From contig NZ_CP042652.1 in NCBI RefSeq assembly GCF_013177675.1, positions 2,356,001 through 2,420,000 on the forward strand: a stretch of DNA of 64,000 bases, given 5' to 3'. Within the stretch, counting starts at the first letter, position 1. Each line of letters begins with the position of its first letter. Positions 29,889 through 39,145 of the stretch are shown here, in pieces. The DNA comes from Arcobacter acticola (GTDB lineage: Bacteria; Campylobacterota; Campylobacteria; Campylobacterales; Arcobacteraceae). Under the pieces are notes generated by a model. It saw only the letters and a program-made list of their open reading frames with translations, had not been told where the DNA came from and ran no database searches. The position numbers and the translations under genes were made by a program.

Positions 29889-30266
29889 CTATCTCTTAGA
29901 TTTTAGTGTATCACCAACATAAAGTGCTACTGAAGTTATATTTGCTAATAATGCTCCACCTGATAAAGAAACAACAACTGACATAACTGAAGAATCCATA
30001 GTAGATGAATAAGCAACAACTGTCCAAATAATAGCTGCTGTGATTAATTGAATATCAGCTACTAATGAAGTTGCTAATAATACAGAACCTAACTGAGTCT
30101 TATCACCCAGTTTTAAAATTGTAGCAATTAAGTTTATTATTATTGCTGCAAATAATTCATATTTACTATGGCTTTCTATAGATTGAATATCTCCATAAAA
30201 AAATCCAAAATTTAAAGTCATTGCAAGGATTATAAAAAATCCTGAAATTACTTTATCTAAGTTCAT
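29889..30266 (-). CDS. Small four-helix membrane protein (possibly DUF6394 family)
   Basis: 125 residues with about four hydrophobic helices (near 5-25, 36-55, 60-90 and 98-118), a DKTQLGSVLLATSL loop and a basic C-terminus (LKSKR). I think it belongs to an uncharacterised family found in Campylobacterota (recalled as DUF6394), but cannot confirm this. Its ATG lies inside the upstream FMN-protein gene (14-base overlap) and the channel gene follows after 14 bases. A role linked to the K+ channel or the membrane redox protein is possible from context only. Confidence 0.65.
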   Translation of the reverse strand: MNLDKVISGFFIILAMTLNFGFFYGDIQSIESHSKYELFAAIIINLIATILKLGDKTQLGSVLLATSLVADIQLITAAIIWTVVAYSSTMDSSVMSVVVSLSGGALLANITSVALYVGDTLKSKR

Positions 30267-32001
30267 GGTATTCGTCCTCCAAATCTTTTCCTAAATCTAA
30301 TTTTCTTTTAAATACTTCATCTATATTATCATGCACTCTTGAATCTTTATCTAAAAATAGTAATCTATGTTTATTTAATTGATTAATATTTTTAAGTCCC
30401 ATGATTGCTAATAAACCTTTTACATTTTTTAAAAGATTTTTATGATAATTTGCCACATAAGTAGCATGTCTAAATACAAAATATTTTCTTCTTTTACTCT
30501 TATTTTGAGTTGCAAGTCCAACTGGACAATCACGACCTGTTGTACCTGAACAATAACGTGCCCTAATACATCCAGCACTCATCATAAATCCCCTTGCAAT
30601 TTGCAAGAAGTCAGCTCCTAAGCTCATAATAATTACAATATCATCAGGTGTTAAAATCTTACCACTTGCAACTAGTCTTACCTTATCTCTTACTCCATAA
30701 TCTATTAAAACTTTATTTACTAAATAAACAGAATCTCTAACATTAAGACCTACTCTTTCCATCATTTCAATTGGAGCCGTTGCACTTCCACCACTTCCTG
30801 CATCAATTGTAATATAATCAGGATAAGCATCATTTCCTTGATCTATTCTTTTTTTAATCTCTTTAGCATATGGTTCAATATTTTCAATATCTGAAATTAC
30901 GATTTTAATACCAACTGGTTTTTCAGATAACTTTTGAAGTTTTCCAACAAAATCAAATAATTCTTCAATAGAATTCGCATATGGAAATCTATTTGGTGAG
31001 AATACGTCTTTATACGCTTCAACGTTTCTATAATATGCGATTGCTGGAGTTACTTTATGCCCTGCAAGTTTTCCACCTGTTTGTTTTGCACCTTGAGCCA
31101 TTTTGATTTCAGTCATTTGACAAAATCTCATAACTTTTTGATATCTATCAGGATCAAAATTCCCTTCTTTATCCCTAGCACCATAAAGACCTGAACTAAT
31201 TTGGAATATAATATCAGGCATATCAGATGGAACTTCTTTTGGGAAACTTTCTAAAGGAGCATCCCAATTTGGTCTATAAAAAACTTTACTTTTCATATCT
31301 AAAATATAAGTTTCTGCTTCTGGATCATTTTTAAAAACTAATTTTCTATATACATCAGCAGCAGTTGAACCATTAAAAAAGAATTTAACATAGTGTTTTA
31401 TTTTTTTCTTTAAAGGCGTACTATCTACTATTTTCATATATGCAGAATCATAATTAACATGGGTAACAAAAAAGTTAGAGGTTACACCTCCTTCTCCTGA
31501 GTTAATAGGAAAACCACCAATTTGAGATCCTTGAACAAAAGCTCTTGTTCCTTCAGGAGAAATAGAACCATCACTCATAGCAGATCTAGCAATTATACTT
31601 TTTGCGGTATAAGGTTTTTTTCTTCTTTCACCAAAAGTTACTTCAAATTTATCTTCAACTTCATTATCATTTAAAACAATATTTGCATGTCTAATCATAA
31701 ATTTTGGTTTTGGTAAAGGCTGAGATGGTGAAAAAGATGCATAATTTGGCAAATCTCTTGCAGCTTTATAAACCCAATCAAGTTTATCTTTTGATTCATA
31801 AAACTTTTCATCACCAAAATATTGTCTAAAAGGTTCTCTGGCTTCTTCAAATACATATCTTAATCTTCCAATAATTGGATAATTAACAAGTAACTGATGT
31901 TCTCTTTGTACATATTTATCATGAATATACCAAGCAATCATAATGATTGCAAAAATAATCCAAAACTCTTCCCAAAATGTAAAATCTTCTAAAAAACTCA
32001 T
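30253..32001 (-). CDS. Membrane-anchored FMN-binding glutamate-synthase-like protein
   Basis: 582 residues. One N-terminal helix (about 9-25) is followed by a domain equal to the FMN/3Fe-4S synthase core of GltB. Signatures are AMSDGSISPEGTRAF, NSGEGGV, AQGAKQTGGKLAGHKVTP, IDAGSGGSATAPIEMM and the cysteine block CIRARYCSGTTGRDCPVG. It has no amidotransferase domain and no GXGXG helix, so it cannot take nitrogen from glutamine by itself. It is clearly different from the gltB product at 6309. Its physiological reaction is unknown. Confidence 0.85.
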   Translation of the reverse strand: MSFLEDFTFWEEFWIIFAIIMIAWYIHDKYVQREHQLLVNYPIIGRLRYVFEEAREPFRQYFGDEKFYESKDKLDWVYKAARDLPNYASFSPSQPLPKPKFMIRHANIVLNDNEVEDKFEVTFGERRKKPYTAKSIIARSAMSDGSISPEGTRAFVQGSQIGGFPINSGEGGVTSNFFVTHVNYDSAYMKIVDSTPLKKKIKHYVKFFFNGSTAADVYRKLVFKNDPEAETYILDMKSKVFYRPNWDAPLESFPKEVPSDMPDIIFQISSGLYGARDKEGNFDPDRYQKVMRFCQMTEIKMAQGAKQTGGKLAGHKVTPAIAYYRNVEAYKDVFSPNRFPYANSIEELFDFVGKLQKLSEKPVGIKIVISDIENIEPYAKEIKKRIDQGNDAYPDYITIDAGSGGSATAPIEMMERVGLNVRDSVYLVNKVLIDYGVRDKVRLVASGKILTPDDIVIIMSLGADFLQIARGFMMSAGCIRARYCSGTTGRDCPVGLATQNKSKRRKYFVFRHATYVANYHKNLLKNVKGLLAIMGLKNINQLNKHRLLFLDKDSRVHDNIDEVFKRKLDLGKDLEDEYHELR

Positions 32002-32002
32002 T

Positions 32003-32887
32003 TTATTCCTTTTTACTTGATACTAACAAGCCACTTAAAATTATCAATAGTATACCAAAAACTATTGAAATACTAGGAAAGTTGTCTCCTAGTATTAGTC
32101 CAAGAATTATTGAGAAAAGTATGTTGCTATAAGATATTGTTCCAATAATTCCAGCTTTTGCACAAGCGTAAGCTTTTGTCATGTAAATTTGGGCAAAAGT
32201 AGCAAAAATACCCAATAAAATAATATATATCCAATCATTAGCCTGGGGCATTACAAAAGTACCCAACATAAAATCTAAAGACTCATTTGAATAGAAACTT
32301 GAAATTATCATTAAAATCAAAGGTCCAATTGTTCCAACAGTCATAAAAGATAAAACTATAGCTCTTGAATCATAATAATTTCTAAGCTCTCGCACAGATG
32401 TATAAGCCAAAGCAGCCCCTACTCCTGAAAGTATTCCTAAATAATCTGTTTTTTCTAAAGAACTTCCATCAAACTCTGTTATAAATACAATTCCTATGAA
32501 ACCTACAAAAACTCCAAGCCAACCTTTTATTCCTAGTTTTTCTTTTAGTAAGAAATATGCAATAATTGCTGTAAAGATTGTAGATGTTTTTGAAAAAGTC
32601 ATTGCTTCCCCAAGTGAAATCTCTGCAATATTATAAAAGAAAAATAATAAAGCTATAAAACCCGCCATTCCTCTAAATACCAATAACCAAAACTTACCAC
32701 CTATTTGCTTTAAAGGTGAATTATATATTGATATTAAAATTAAAAAAACTCCAAATATATTTCTAAAAAAAACAACTTCTACAGAACTCATAGAATCACT
32801 AAGTTCTTTTGCAGCAGCTCCCATAAATGCAAACAATACAGATGCATAAAGCATATATTGAATACCTTTATTTACTTGATTTTCCAT
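32003..32887 (-). CDS. DMT-superfamily permease (EamA domains)
   Basis: 294 residues with about ten membrane helices in two EamA repeats (about 8-135 and 150-290). The repeats show FFRNIFGVFLI, TFSKTSTIFTAIIAYFLLKE, and in the second half AYACAKAGIIGTISYSNILF then GLILGD, the usual export-type drug/metabolite transporter pattern. The substrate cannot be inferred. It heads the eight-gene minus-strand run, one base before the FMN-protein gene, and diverges from murA. Confidence 0.85.
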   Translation of the reverse strand: MENQVNKGIQYMLYASVLFAFMGAAAKELSDSMSSVEVVFFRNIFGVFLILISIYNSPLKQIGGKFWLLVFRGMAGFIALLFFFYNIAEISLGEAMTFSKTSTIFTAIIAYFLLKEKLGIKGWLGVFVGFIGIVFITEFDGSSLEKTDYLGILSGVGAALAYTSVRELRNYYDSRAIVLSFMTVGTIGPLILMIISSFYSNESLDFMLGTFVMPQANDWIYIILLGIFATFAQIYMTKAYACAKAGIIGTISYSNILFSIILGLILGDNFPSISIVFGILLIILSGLLVSSKKE

Positions 32888-33013
32888 AAAACCCTTTCAT
32901 TATAAAGTGGCAATTGTATTTATAATCCTATTAAAAAAAGATTATTAATGCTTTTCATATTAAAGCAACTTTTAGATATTATATTAGCTATATATAAATA
33001 TTTGTGGGGTAAC

Positions 33014-34279
33014 ATGGAATACTTAAAAATTGTTGGGGGAAAAGATATTTCTGGAAGCGTAGAAATATCAGGAGCAAAAAATGCAGCCCTCCCTTTAATT
33101 GCTTGTACTATTTTAGGAAAAAATGAAATTACAATTGGAAACTTGCCAAACGTAGTTGATATCAATACTTTTTTAAAATTAATCAAAAAACTAGGTGGTA
33201 GTTTTGAAAAAGATAATCATACTGCAAAAATCAATACAACAACAATAAATAATACAACAGCTACTTATGATATTGTAAAAACAATGAGAGCTTCTATTTT
33301 AGTTTTAGGACCAATTCTTGCAAGATTTGGACACTGTGAAGTTTCACTTCCTGGTGGTTGTGCAATTGGACAAAGACCTGTTGATTTACACTTAAAAGCT
33401 TTAGAACAAATGGGTGCAAAAATCGAAATTTTGCACGGTTACATAAGAGCTACTGCACCAAATGGATTAAAAGGCGCAAAAATTGTATTTGATAAAGTTA
33501 CAGTTGGTGGGACTGAAAATACAGTAATGGCAGCAGCATTAGCTCATGGAACAACTACAATAATAAATGCAGCAAAAGAGCCTGAAATTGTACAACTTTG
33601 TGAAGTATTAGCAAACTCAGGAGTAAATATTCAAGGTATTGGAACTTCAAAAATAATTATTGAAGGAACAGGACAAAAACTAATAGATATAAAACCTTTT
33701 GATGTTATTCCGGATAGAATTGAAGCTGGAACTTATATGTGTGCAGCAGCAATCAAAAATCAGAAATTAAAAATTGATAAAGTTGTTCCTTTACATTTAG
33801 AAGCAATTATCTCAAAACTTGAAGAGATGAATTTTGAAATTTTACAAGATGAAAACAGTGTTACAATTCTTCCTACAAATGAAATTAAACCTGTAAATAT
33901 CATTACAACAGAGTATCCAGGATTTCCTACAGATATGCAAGCTCAATTTATGGCATTAGCAACTCAAGCAAATGGAACTAGTACAATTGATGAAAGACTA
34001 TTTGAAAATAGATTTATGCATGTTAGTGAACTTTTAAGACTGGGAGCTGATATTCATTTAAATGGTAATACTGCAACTATAAATGGTAAAAAAGGAACTC
34101 TAAATGGGACTGATGTAATGGCTACAGATTTAAGAGCATCATCTGCTTTAGTTTTAGCGGCATTAGTTGCTGATGGAGAAACAAATATTCACAGAATCTA
34201 TCATCTTGATAGGGGTTATGAAAACCTTGAAGGGAAACTTTCAAAAATTGGTGCTGATGTAAAAAGGTTTACAGAATAG
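33014..34279 (+). CDS. murA: UDP-N-acetylglucosamine 1-carboxyvinyltransferase
   Basis: First committed step of peptidoglycan synthesis: transfer of enolpyruvate to UDP-GlcNAc. 421 residues from ATG 33014, preceded by GGGG. An upstream in-frame ATG at 32948 adds a hydrophobic stretch not seen in the family. The start [26 protein letters not shown] is normal (motif at about residues 5-30). Cys116 in [13 protein letters not shown] is the fosfomycin-reactive residue. The end shows [13 protein letters not shown] and [14 protein letters not shown] strong terminator follows. Confidence 0.97.
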   Translation: MEYLKIVGGKDISGSVEISGAKNAALPLIACTILGKNEITIGNLPNVVDINTFLKLIKKLGGSFEKDNHTAKINTTTINNTTATYDIVKTMRASILVLGPILARFGHCEVSLPGGCAIGQRPVDLHLKALEQMGAKIEILHGYIRATAPNGLKGAKIVFDKVTVGGTENTVMAAALAHGTTTIINAAKEPEIVQLCEVLANSGVNIQGIGTSKIIIEGTGQKLIDIKPFDVIPDRIEAGTYMCAAAIKNQKLKIDKVVPLHLEAIISKLEEMNFEILQDENSVTILPTNEIKPVNIITTEYPGFPTDMQAQFMALATQANGTSTIDERLFENRFMHVSELLRLGADIHLNGNTATINGKKGTLNGTDVMATDLRASSALVLAALVADGETNIHRIYHLDRGYENLEGKLSKIGADVKRFTE

Positions 34280-34290
34280 GACATTTTTTT

Positions 34291-34330
34291 AATGATAAGT
34301 ATAAAAATCATATACTTATCATTTTTTTTA
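34291..34330 (+). terminator. Intrinsic terminator after murA
   Basis: AATGATAAGTATA (34291-34303) pairs perfectly with TATACTTATCATT (34311-34323) around a 7-base loop, then a T tract. Flanking A/T runs could allow use on both strands. Confidence 0.9.
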
Positions 34331-34378
34331 AGTATAAATTAAATAAAATCTAACTAATTACAAAAAAGGCTACTATTA

Positions 34379-35473
34379 ATGAAACTAGAAATCTCTTTAT
34401 TCAAATTTGATAAAAATTCAGACTATTTACCATACTACACAAAACATTTTTTGAAAATAGAAGATGAAAAAAATATCTTAGATATATTAAAAACCATAAA
34501 CAAAACAGCAAAATTTGGTTTTAAAGATTGTGAAAATTTTGATTTAGTTATAAATGGTGTTTATGTAAAAGCATCTATTAAATTAGAAGAAATTTTAGAA
34601 AATTTTGGAAAAGAACTTACAATTGAACCTATTTCAATTAGAAGGGCAAATAATGATTTATTAATTGATGATAATGACTTTAAAGATAAAATCAATGTTT
34701 TAAAAGAATTTATTGATGAAAATGATATAGTAAATTATTCTAAGTTAAAACAATATTATTATGCTTCAAACACCCTAAACTACAATAATGATTATATTGG
34801 TGATTCAGTGCTAATTTTTGCACATGATTTAATAGAACAAAAACCAGCATATGAAAACTATATACTTCATGCTCTAAATGAAGTTGAAATTGGTGCACAA
34901 TTTCATACTAATTTAGAAAATAGAATTTATAATTTTGATTTATCAATTGAAGAAAAAATAAAAAATATTCAGAAAAAATTAGATTTATTTGAAGAATTAC
35001 CTAAACAAAATTTTAGAATCAATAAAACACTAATTATTGATTTTGGGGATTTTGAAGATAATTATGAAATAAAACATGATTTTAAAGATTTTAATATTGC
35101 ATATTATCCTTCAAAAAATAATGAAAAAACTCTAGAGTTATTAGAAAAATTAAATGCAAAGATTTTAAATCTTGATACTTTAAACCTTGATTTAGCAAAA
35201 AACACATTTAATAAAAATCCAAAGATTACATATTGTGTAGCTTCAACAATATTATTAGATGCTTTTGATACAAATGCTGATTTTTTATTAGTTGATACAA
35301 TTGAAGACTTCTATATCTTTGATTACAATAGAAAACAAATTGAGAAAATTTCAGGAAGAGAAATCATATTGCCTGTAATTTATATAAATGAGCTACAAAA
35401 ACTAGCATCAGGTAAACATGATGAAGCTAGAAAAACACTTGAAAAACATCAAATAAACCCAGAAATAATATAA
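34379..35473 (+). CDS. SdhB/HdrB-like protein without cluster cysteines (possibly DUF5644)
   Basis: 364 residues, soluble. The first about 100 residues (ISLFKFDKNSDYLPYYTKHF) look like the beta-grasp ferredoxin domain of succinate dehydrogenase iron-sulfur subunits. The tail (YCVASTILLDAFD, then LPVIYINELQKLASG) looks like the end of HdrB/CCG domains. Only two cysteines are present (one near residue 52, one near 285), so no iron-sulfur cluster can be held as in the relatives. This suggests a pseudo-enzyme or scaffold. The resemblance is by eye. It lies between murA and a degenerate HNH gene. Confidence 0.6.
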   Translation: MKLEISLFKFDKNSDYLPYYTKHFLKIEDEKNILDILKTINKTAKFGFKDCENFDLVINGVYVKASIKLEEILENFGKELTIEPISIRRANNDLLIDDNDFKDKINVLKEFIDENDIVNYSKLKQYYYASNTLNYNNDYIGDSVLIFAHDLIEQKPAYENYILHALNEVEIGAQFHTNLENRIYNFDLSIEEKIKNIQKKLDLFEELPKQNFRINKTLIIDFGDFEDNYEIKHDFKDFNIAYYPSKNNEKTLELLEKLNAKILNLDTLNLDLAKNTFNKNPKITYCVASTILLDAFDTNADFLLVDTIEDFYIFDYNRKQIEKISGREIILPVIYINELQKLASGKHDEARKTLEKHQINPEII

Positions 35474-35486
35474 TGAAAGAAATACC

Positions 35487-36101
35487 TTGCGATTAGAATT
35501 AGATTTTGTTATTTATGCTAGTTTATTAATTGCTGCATTATTACCATTATATATTTATAGAAAAAGAATATTCCGTGCTAAATACAGTGATAATGGATTT
35601 TCTTTTTTTATAAAAGACTTAAAACTGCATATGTCAGAATATCATCCTAAAATAAAAATTGATTATTCAATAATTGAAAAAACTCAAAATGAACTAGATT
35701 TAAGAGTAAGAGAAACAATTATTGTTGAAAATATTGTTACTCAATTCTTTAACTATAAATATGAAAAAAGAACACAAGAATCTATTCCAAGAGATAAACT
35801 CTGGTCGAATTACATTGAAAAATCAAATTCAAATCCTAAATACCCAAATGATTGGACACAAAGAAAAGAAATATCATGGAAAAGAGATGATAAGTCTTGT
35901 AACAGATGTGGAACAAAAATCTCTCTAGAAGCTTCTTATACTTGTTTTGTCCAAGATATAAAAGATGGAGGAGGATACAATATTGAAAATATTATAATCT
36001 TATGTTCTGATTGTAACAAGGTTATAAATTCTACAAATCCAAAAAATACAATCAGTTCTCTTTCTTTAAATGATTCCTTAATGGTGTATGTAAAATCTTA
36101 A
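35487..36101 (+). CDS. Membrane-anchored HNH-like zinc-finger protein, catalytic His missing
   Basis: 204 residues, starting at a TTG (35487), 13 bases after the previous stop; no in-frame ATG gives a better start. One N-terminal helix (about 7-24) is followed by a basic linker and a long polar region. The C-terminal module has CNRC (138-141) and CSDCN (173-176) framing GGGYNIENIIILC, the layout of HNH nucleases. Where HNH enzymes have Asp-His this protein has VQDI, so the nuclease is probably inactive. It converges on the secretin gene with a 5-base gap. Confidence 0.7.
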   Translation: MRLELDFVIYASLLIAALLPLYIYRKRIFRAKYSDNGFSFFIKDLKLHMSEYHPKIKIDYSIIEKTQNELDLRVRETIIVENIVTQFFNYKYEKRTQESIPRDKLWSNYIEKSNSNPKYPNDWTQRKEISWKRDDKSCNRCGTKISLEASYTCFVQDIKDGGGYNIENIIILCSDCNKVINSTNPKNTISSLSLNDSLMVYVKS

Positions 36102-36106
36102 TTAAT

Positions 36107-37798
36107 TTAGTATCCTAATATCTCCGCAACTCTTTTTTCATGTTCTGTTTGACTATCATCTTTAGTAGTTTTATTATCTGTATTTTCTAGTTTTTCTAAT
36201 TTCTCAGTTAGAGCTATTATCTTTTTCTCTCTATTTTTTGCATCTATTTTCTTTTTTAATGATTCTTCTTTTAATCTTACTAAACTATCTGCTAAGTATT
36301 TGTCTTCAAGATTCTTAAGTTCACTTAACTTATTTCTAACAAAAGTTATATCTTTTGTTTTTGGAATTAAATAAGGAGTTACAATAACTACTAAGTTGTT
36401 TTTTTCTGTATTATTTACAGTATTTTTAAACAATTCCCCAAATAAAGGAATATCCCCTAATATAGGAACTTTTTGATTTGTAGATTCAATCTTATTTTCT
36501 ATTAATCCACCAATAATTACACTTTCTCCATTATTTAGAATTGTAGTTGTTTTTATTCGTTTCTTCGAAGTATCAGCATTTCCACTTATTGTTTGAGTTG
36601 TTTTTACTCCTTCTAAAATTGTTTCAATTTCCAAAGTAACTTTTGTATCATTTGAAATTCTAGGTTTTACTTTTAATGTTAATCCAACATCTTCCCTTTC
36701 ATAGTTTTCTTTTATTGTTCCACCATCAGTTACACTTGAAGAAACTTTTATTGAAATTGTTTCTCCAACATAAATAGAACTTTCTTTATTATTTATAGCT
36801 AATATAGATGGTTCTGACACAATATCTAAAGCTCCATTTTGTTTAAGTAGATTTAATGATGCTCCTAGTGCTAAACCTGAAGTTAAGTCAGGAATTATTA
36901 AGCCATCAATAAATAAAGAAGGAATTTCGCCATTATTCAAACTTGAAGAGAAACTTGATAAAACATTACTACTTGCACGTGCACCAAAAATTCCATACGA
37001 AACACCAATTTGATTTACTAAATCATCATTTACTTCTATAATTCTAGCTTGAACATATACTTGAGTTTTTTCTTTATCCAATTCTTTAATTAAACTATCT
37101 ATACTAGATATTTCGTCAGGAAGGCCCATGATAATAATAGAATTTGATTCTATATCCAATGAAAAGAGAGGTTTATCAGCAGAATTAATAAACTCTCTTT
37201 TATTAATAATTTCATCTAGAATTTTAATTACATTTGTAGCTTCAACATTTTTTAAAGGGAAAATTCTAATCTCTTTTTTTCTTGAAAGACTACTAATATC
37301 AATTGATTTAATATGCTTAGATAATATTTCTAGATTTTTCTTTTGACCAATTAATATTAAAGAATTACTGTATCCATTTTCAATTATTACAGTTTTTTCT
37401 TCTTGATTATTCATCATTGTTAGAGAAATTAAATCTAAACTTTTTTTAGCATCACTTGCATTTATATTTTTTAACTTTATTATTAAATTCTCTTTTTTTA
37501 ACATTGAAGACTTTACTACTCTTAATATATCCTTCTCACTTACTAATGAATAACCTTTTTCCTCTAATACTAAATCTAGTATTCTAATTAATTCATTTTT
37601 TGATACTTCTTTATTAGGAATAAAATCAGCAGTTCCTTCTATTTCATCTGTAAATAATATGTTTTTATTTATAACTTTTGATGTAATCTTAATTAAATCA
37701 CTTATTTTTAGATCTTTGAAATTTATATTTATCTTATCATTTGCATTAATTACATAATTGAAAGAAAAGATAAAAAAAAGTACTAATAATACTTTCAT
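36107..37798 (-). CDS. Secretin (GspD/PilQ/MshL-like outer-membrane channel)
   Basis: 563 residues with signal peptide (about 1-19). N-domains include VINKNILFTDEIEG and repeated KIFPLKNVEATNV-like units with GNxL-type spacing (about 20-240). The secretin core (about 250-490) has VYVQARIIEVNDDLVNQIG, EPSILAINNKESSIYVGE and VIIGGLIENK, then VPILGDIPLFGELFKN, the classic C-gate block. A lysine-rich coiled tail (500-563) follows. No other secretion or pilus gene is adjacent, so it is an orphan here. It could serve a type II, type IV pilus or phage-like system encoded elsewhere. Confidence 0.88.
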   Translation of the reverse strand: MKVLLVLFFIFSFNYVINANDKININFKDLKISDLIKITSKVINKNILFTDEIEGTADFIPNKEVSKNELIRILDLVLEEKGYSLVSEKDILRVVKSSMLKKENLIIKLKNINASDAKKSLDLISLTMMNNQEEKTVIIENGYSNSLILIGQKKNLEILSKHIKSIDISSLSRKKEIRIFPLKNVEATNVIKILDEIINKREFINSADKPLFSLDIESNSIIIMGLPDEISSIDSLIKELDKEKTQVYVQARIIEVNDDLVNQIGVSYGIFGARASSNVLSSFSSSLNNGEIPSLFIDGLIIPDLTSGLALGASLNLLKQNGALDIVSEPSILAINNKESSIYVGETISIKVSSSVTDGGTIKENYEREDVGLTLKVKPRISNDTKVTLEIETILEGVKTTQTISGNADTSKKRIKTTTILNNGESVIIGGLIENKIESTNQKVPILGDIPLFGELFKNTVNNTEKNNLVVIVTPYLIPKTKDITFVRNKLSELKNLEDKYLADSLVRLKEESLKKKIDAKNREKKIIALTEKLEKLENTDNKTTKDDSQTEHEKRVAEILGY

Positions 37799-37847
37799 AT
37801 AACAACTCCTTGATATTTATTTTTAAATTAAATAATATTAAAAGTTA

Positions 37848-38420
37848 CTATACTACTAAAATATTTCTTGAAAGTAAAGCTTTAAGCTCTTCAAATTGCT
37901 CAATTGTTAGTTCAATTTGCAAATTTATTTGATTTGTAAACTCTTTTGATTTTATATTTATATTTTCTTGACTTAAAAGATATTCAAGTTTTGATAATTC
38001 AGAATAATCGCAAATTAAAGTTTTTGTTATTAGTTTTTGATACTCAACAAATGAAGCTATTTTTATAACTTCATTTACACTATCTCCATAGGCTCGAACT
38101 AATCCACCTGTTCCTAGTTTTATTCCACCAAAATATCGCACTATTATTACAGCTGTATTAATTAGTTCATTTCCAGCGAGTACTGCAAGGCTTGGTTTTC
38201 CACTTGTTCCTTTTGGTTCTCCATCGTCACCACTATTTTCTACAATTTGCTCAAATTCATTTAAATATCTATATGCATAAACATGATGTCTGGCTTTTGG
38301 ATGCTCATTTTTTAGTCTAATCATTACTTCATCAAACAAATCATACGGCATTAAATGAGCTATGAATTTTGATTTTTTTTCTTCGAAAGTGCAACTAAAC
38401 TCTTTTTGAACAAACTTCAA
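37848..38420 (-). CDS. YigZ/IMPACT family protein
   Basis: 190 residues. The UPF0029/IMPACT N-terminal domain (about 1-115) shows SKFIAHLMP, HPKARHHVYAYR, GDDGEPKGTSGKP and VRYFGGIKLGTGGLVRAYG, which are hallmark motifs. The C-terminal domain (about 125-190) has the ferredoxin-like fold associated with RNA binding. The family links to translation control and has been proposed to act on nucleic acids or proline peptides; the molecular role in bacteria is unsettled. It is divergent from tlyA with a 14-base gap, so promoters must overlap. Confidence 0.9.
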   Translation of the reverse strand: MKFVQKEFSCTFEEKKSKFIAHLMPYDLFDEVMIRLKNEHPKARHHVYAYRYLNEFEQIVENSGDDGEPKGTSGKPSLAVLAGNELINTAVIIVRYFGGIKLGTGGLVRAYGDSVNEVIKIASFVEYQKLITKTLICDYSELSKLEYLLSQENINIKSKEFTNQINLQIELTIEQFEELKALLSRNILVV

Positions 38421-38434
38421 CTATAATTGCCCCC

Positions 38435-39145
38435 ATGAGATTGGATTTATATTTAACAAAAACCTTTAATATTCAAAGCAGAAACAAAGCTTGTGAATTA
38501 ATAAAATCAGAAAAAGTTAAAATTGATGGAATGATTATATCAAAACCATCTTTTAATGTGGAAGAAAATCATATAATAGAGCTATTGGAAGATGATTTTT
38601 ATGTATCACGAGCTGCTTATAAACTTAAATATTTTTTAGAAGAATTACCAGACTTTATTTTGGAAAATAAAAATGCCCTTGATATTGGAAGTAGCACAGG
38701 TGGATTTACTCAAATACTTCTTGAAAAGAATGTTAAAAAAGTAACTTGTGTTGATGTTGGCTCAAACCAACTTCATGAAAGAATAAAATATAACCCAAAA
38801 ATAAACTTTTTTGAAAATACAGATATTAGAAATTTTAAAAGTGAAGATATTTTTGAAATAGTAACTTGCGATGTTTCGTTTATTTCTATTTTACATATTA
38901 TAGAAGATATAAATAGATTATCTTCAAAAGATATTATAATACTTTTTAAACCACAATTTGAAGTTGGAACAAATGTAAAAAGAGATAAAAAAGGTGTGGT
39001 TAAAGATAAAAATGCAATCATTAATTCAAGAGAGAAATTCTTAGATTACACGCAAAATTTAAAATGGAAATTAAATTACTCATCAATGAGTAAATTACAA
39101 GGAAAAGATGGAAATGAAGAAGAGCTCTTCTATTTTAGTAAATAA
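38435..39145 (+). CDS. tlyA: TlyA-family rRNA 2'-O-methyltransferase
   Basis: 236 residues. An N-terminal S4 RNA-binding domain (about 1-60; MRLDLYLTKTFNIQSRNKACELI) is followed by an FtsJ-like SAM domain (about 75-236). The SAM motif is LDIGSSTGGFTQILLE, with CDVSFISI later and FKPQFEVG for the catalytic region. Known TlyA proteins methylate cytidines in 23S, and in the longer type also 16S, rRNA. At 236 aa this is the shorter form, expected to act on 23S only. Its 3' end overlaps ribF by 38 bases. Confidence 0.92.
   Translation: MRLDLYLTKTFNIQSRNKACELIKSEKVKIDGMIISKPSFNVEENHIIELLEDDFYVSRAAYKLKYFLEELPDFILENKNALDIGSSTGGFTQILLEKNVKKVTCVDVGSNQLHERIKYNPKINFFENTDIRNFKSEDIFEIVTCDVSFISILHIIEDINRLSSKDIIILFKPQFEVGTNVKRDKKGVVKDKNAIINSREKFLDYTQNLKWKLNYSSMSKLQGKDGNEEELFYFSK

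Noticed and set aside
32948-33013. 22-codon upstream extension of murA
   Set aside because: MurA proteins start at MEYLKIVGG-like sequence; ATG 33014 has a G-rich ribosome site.
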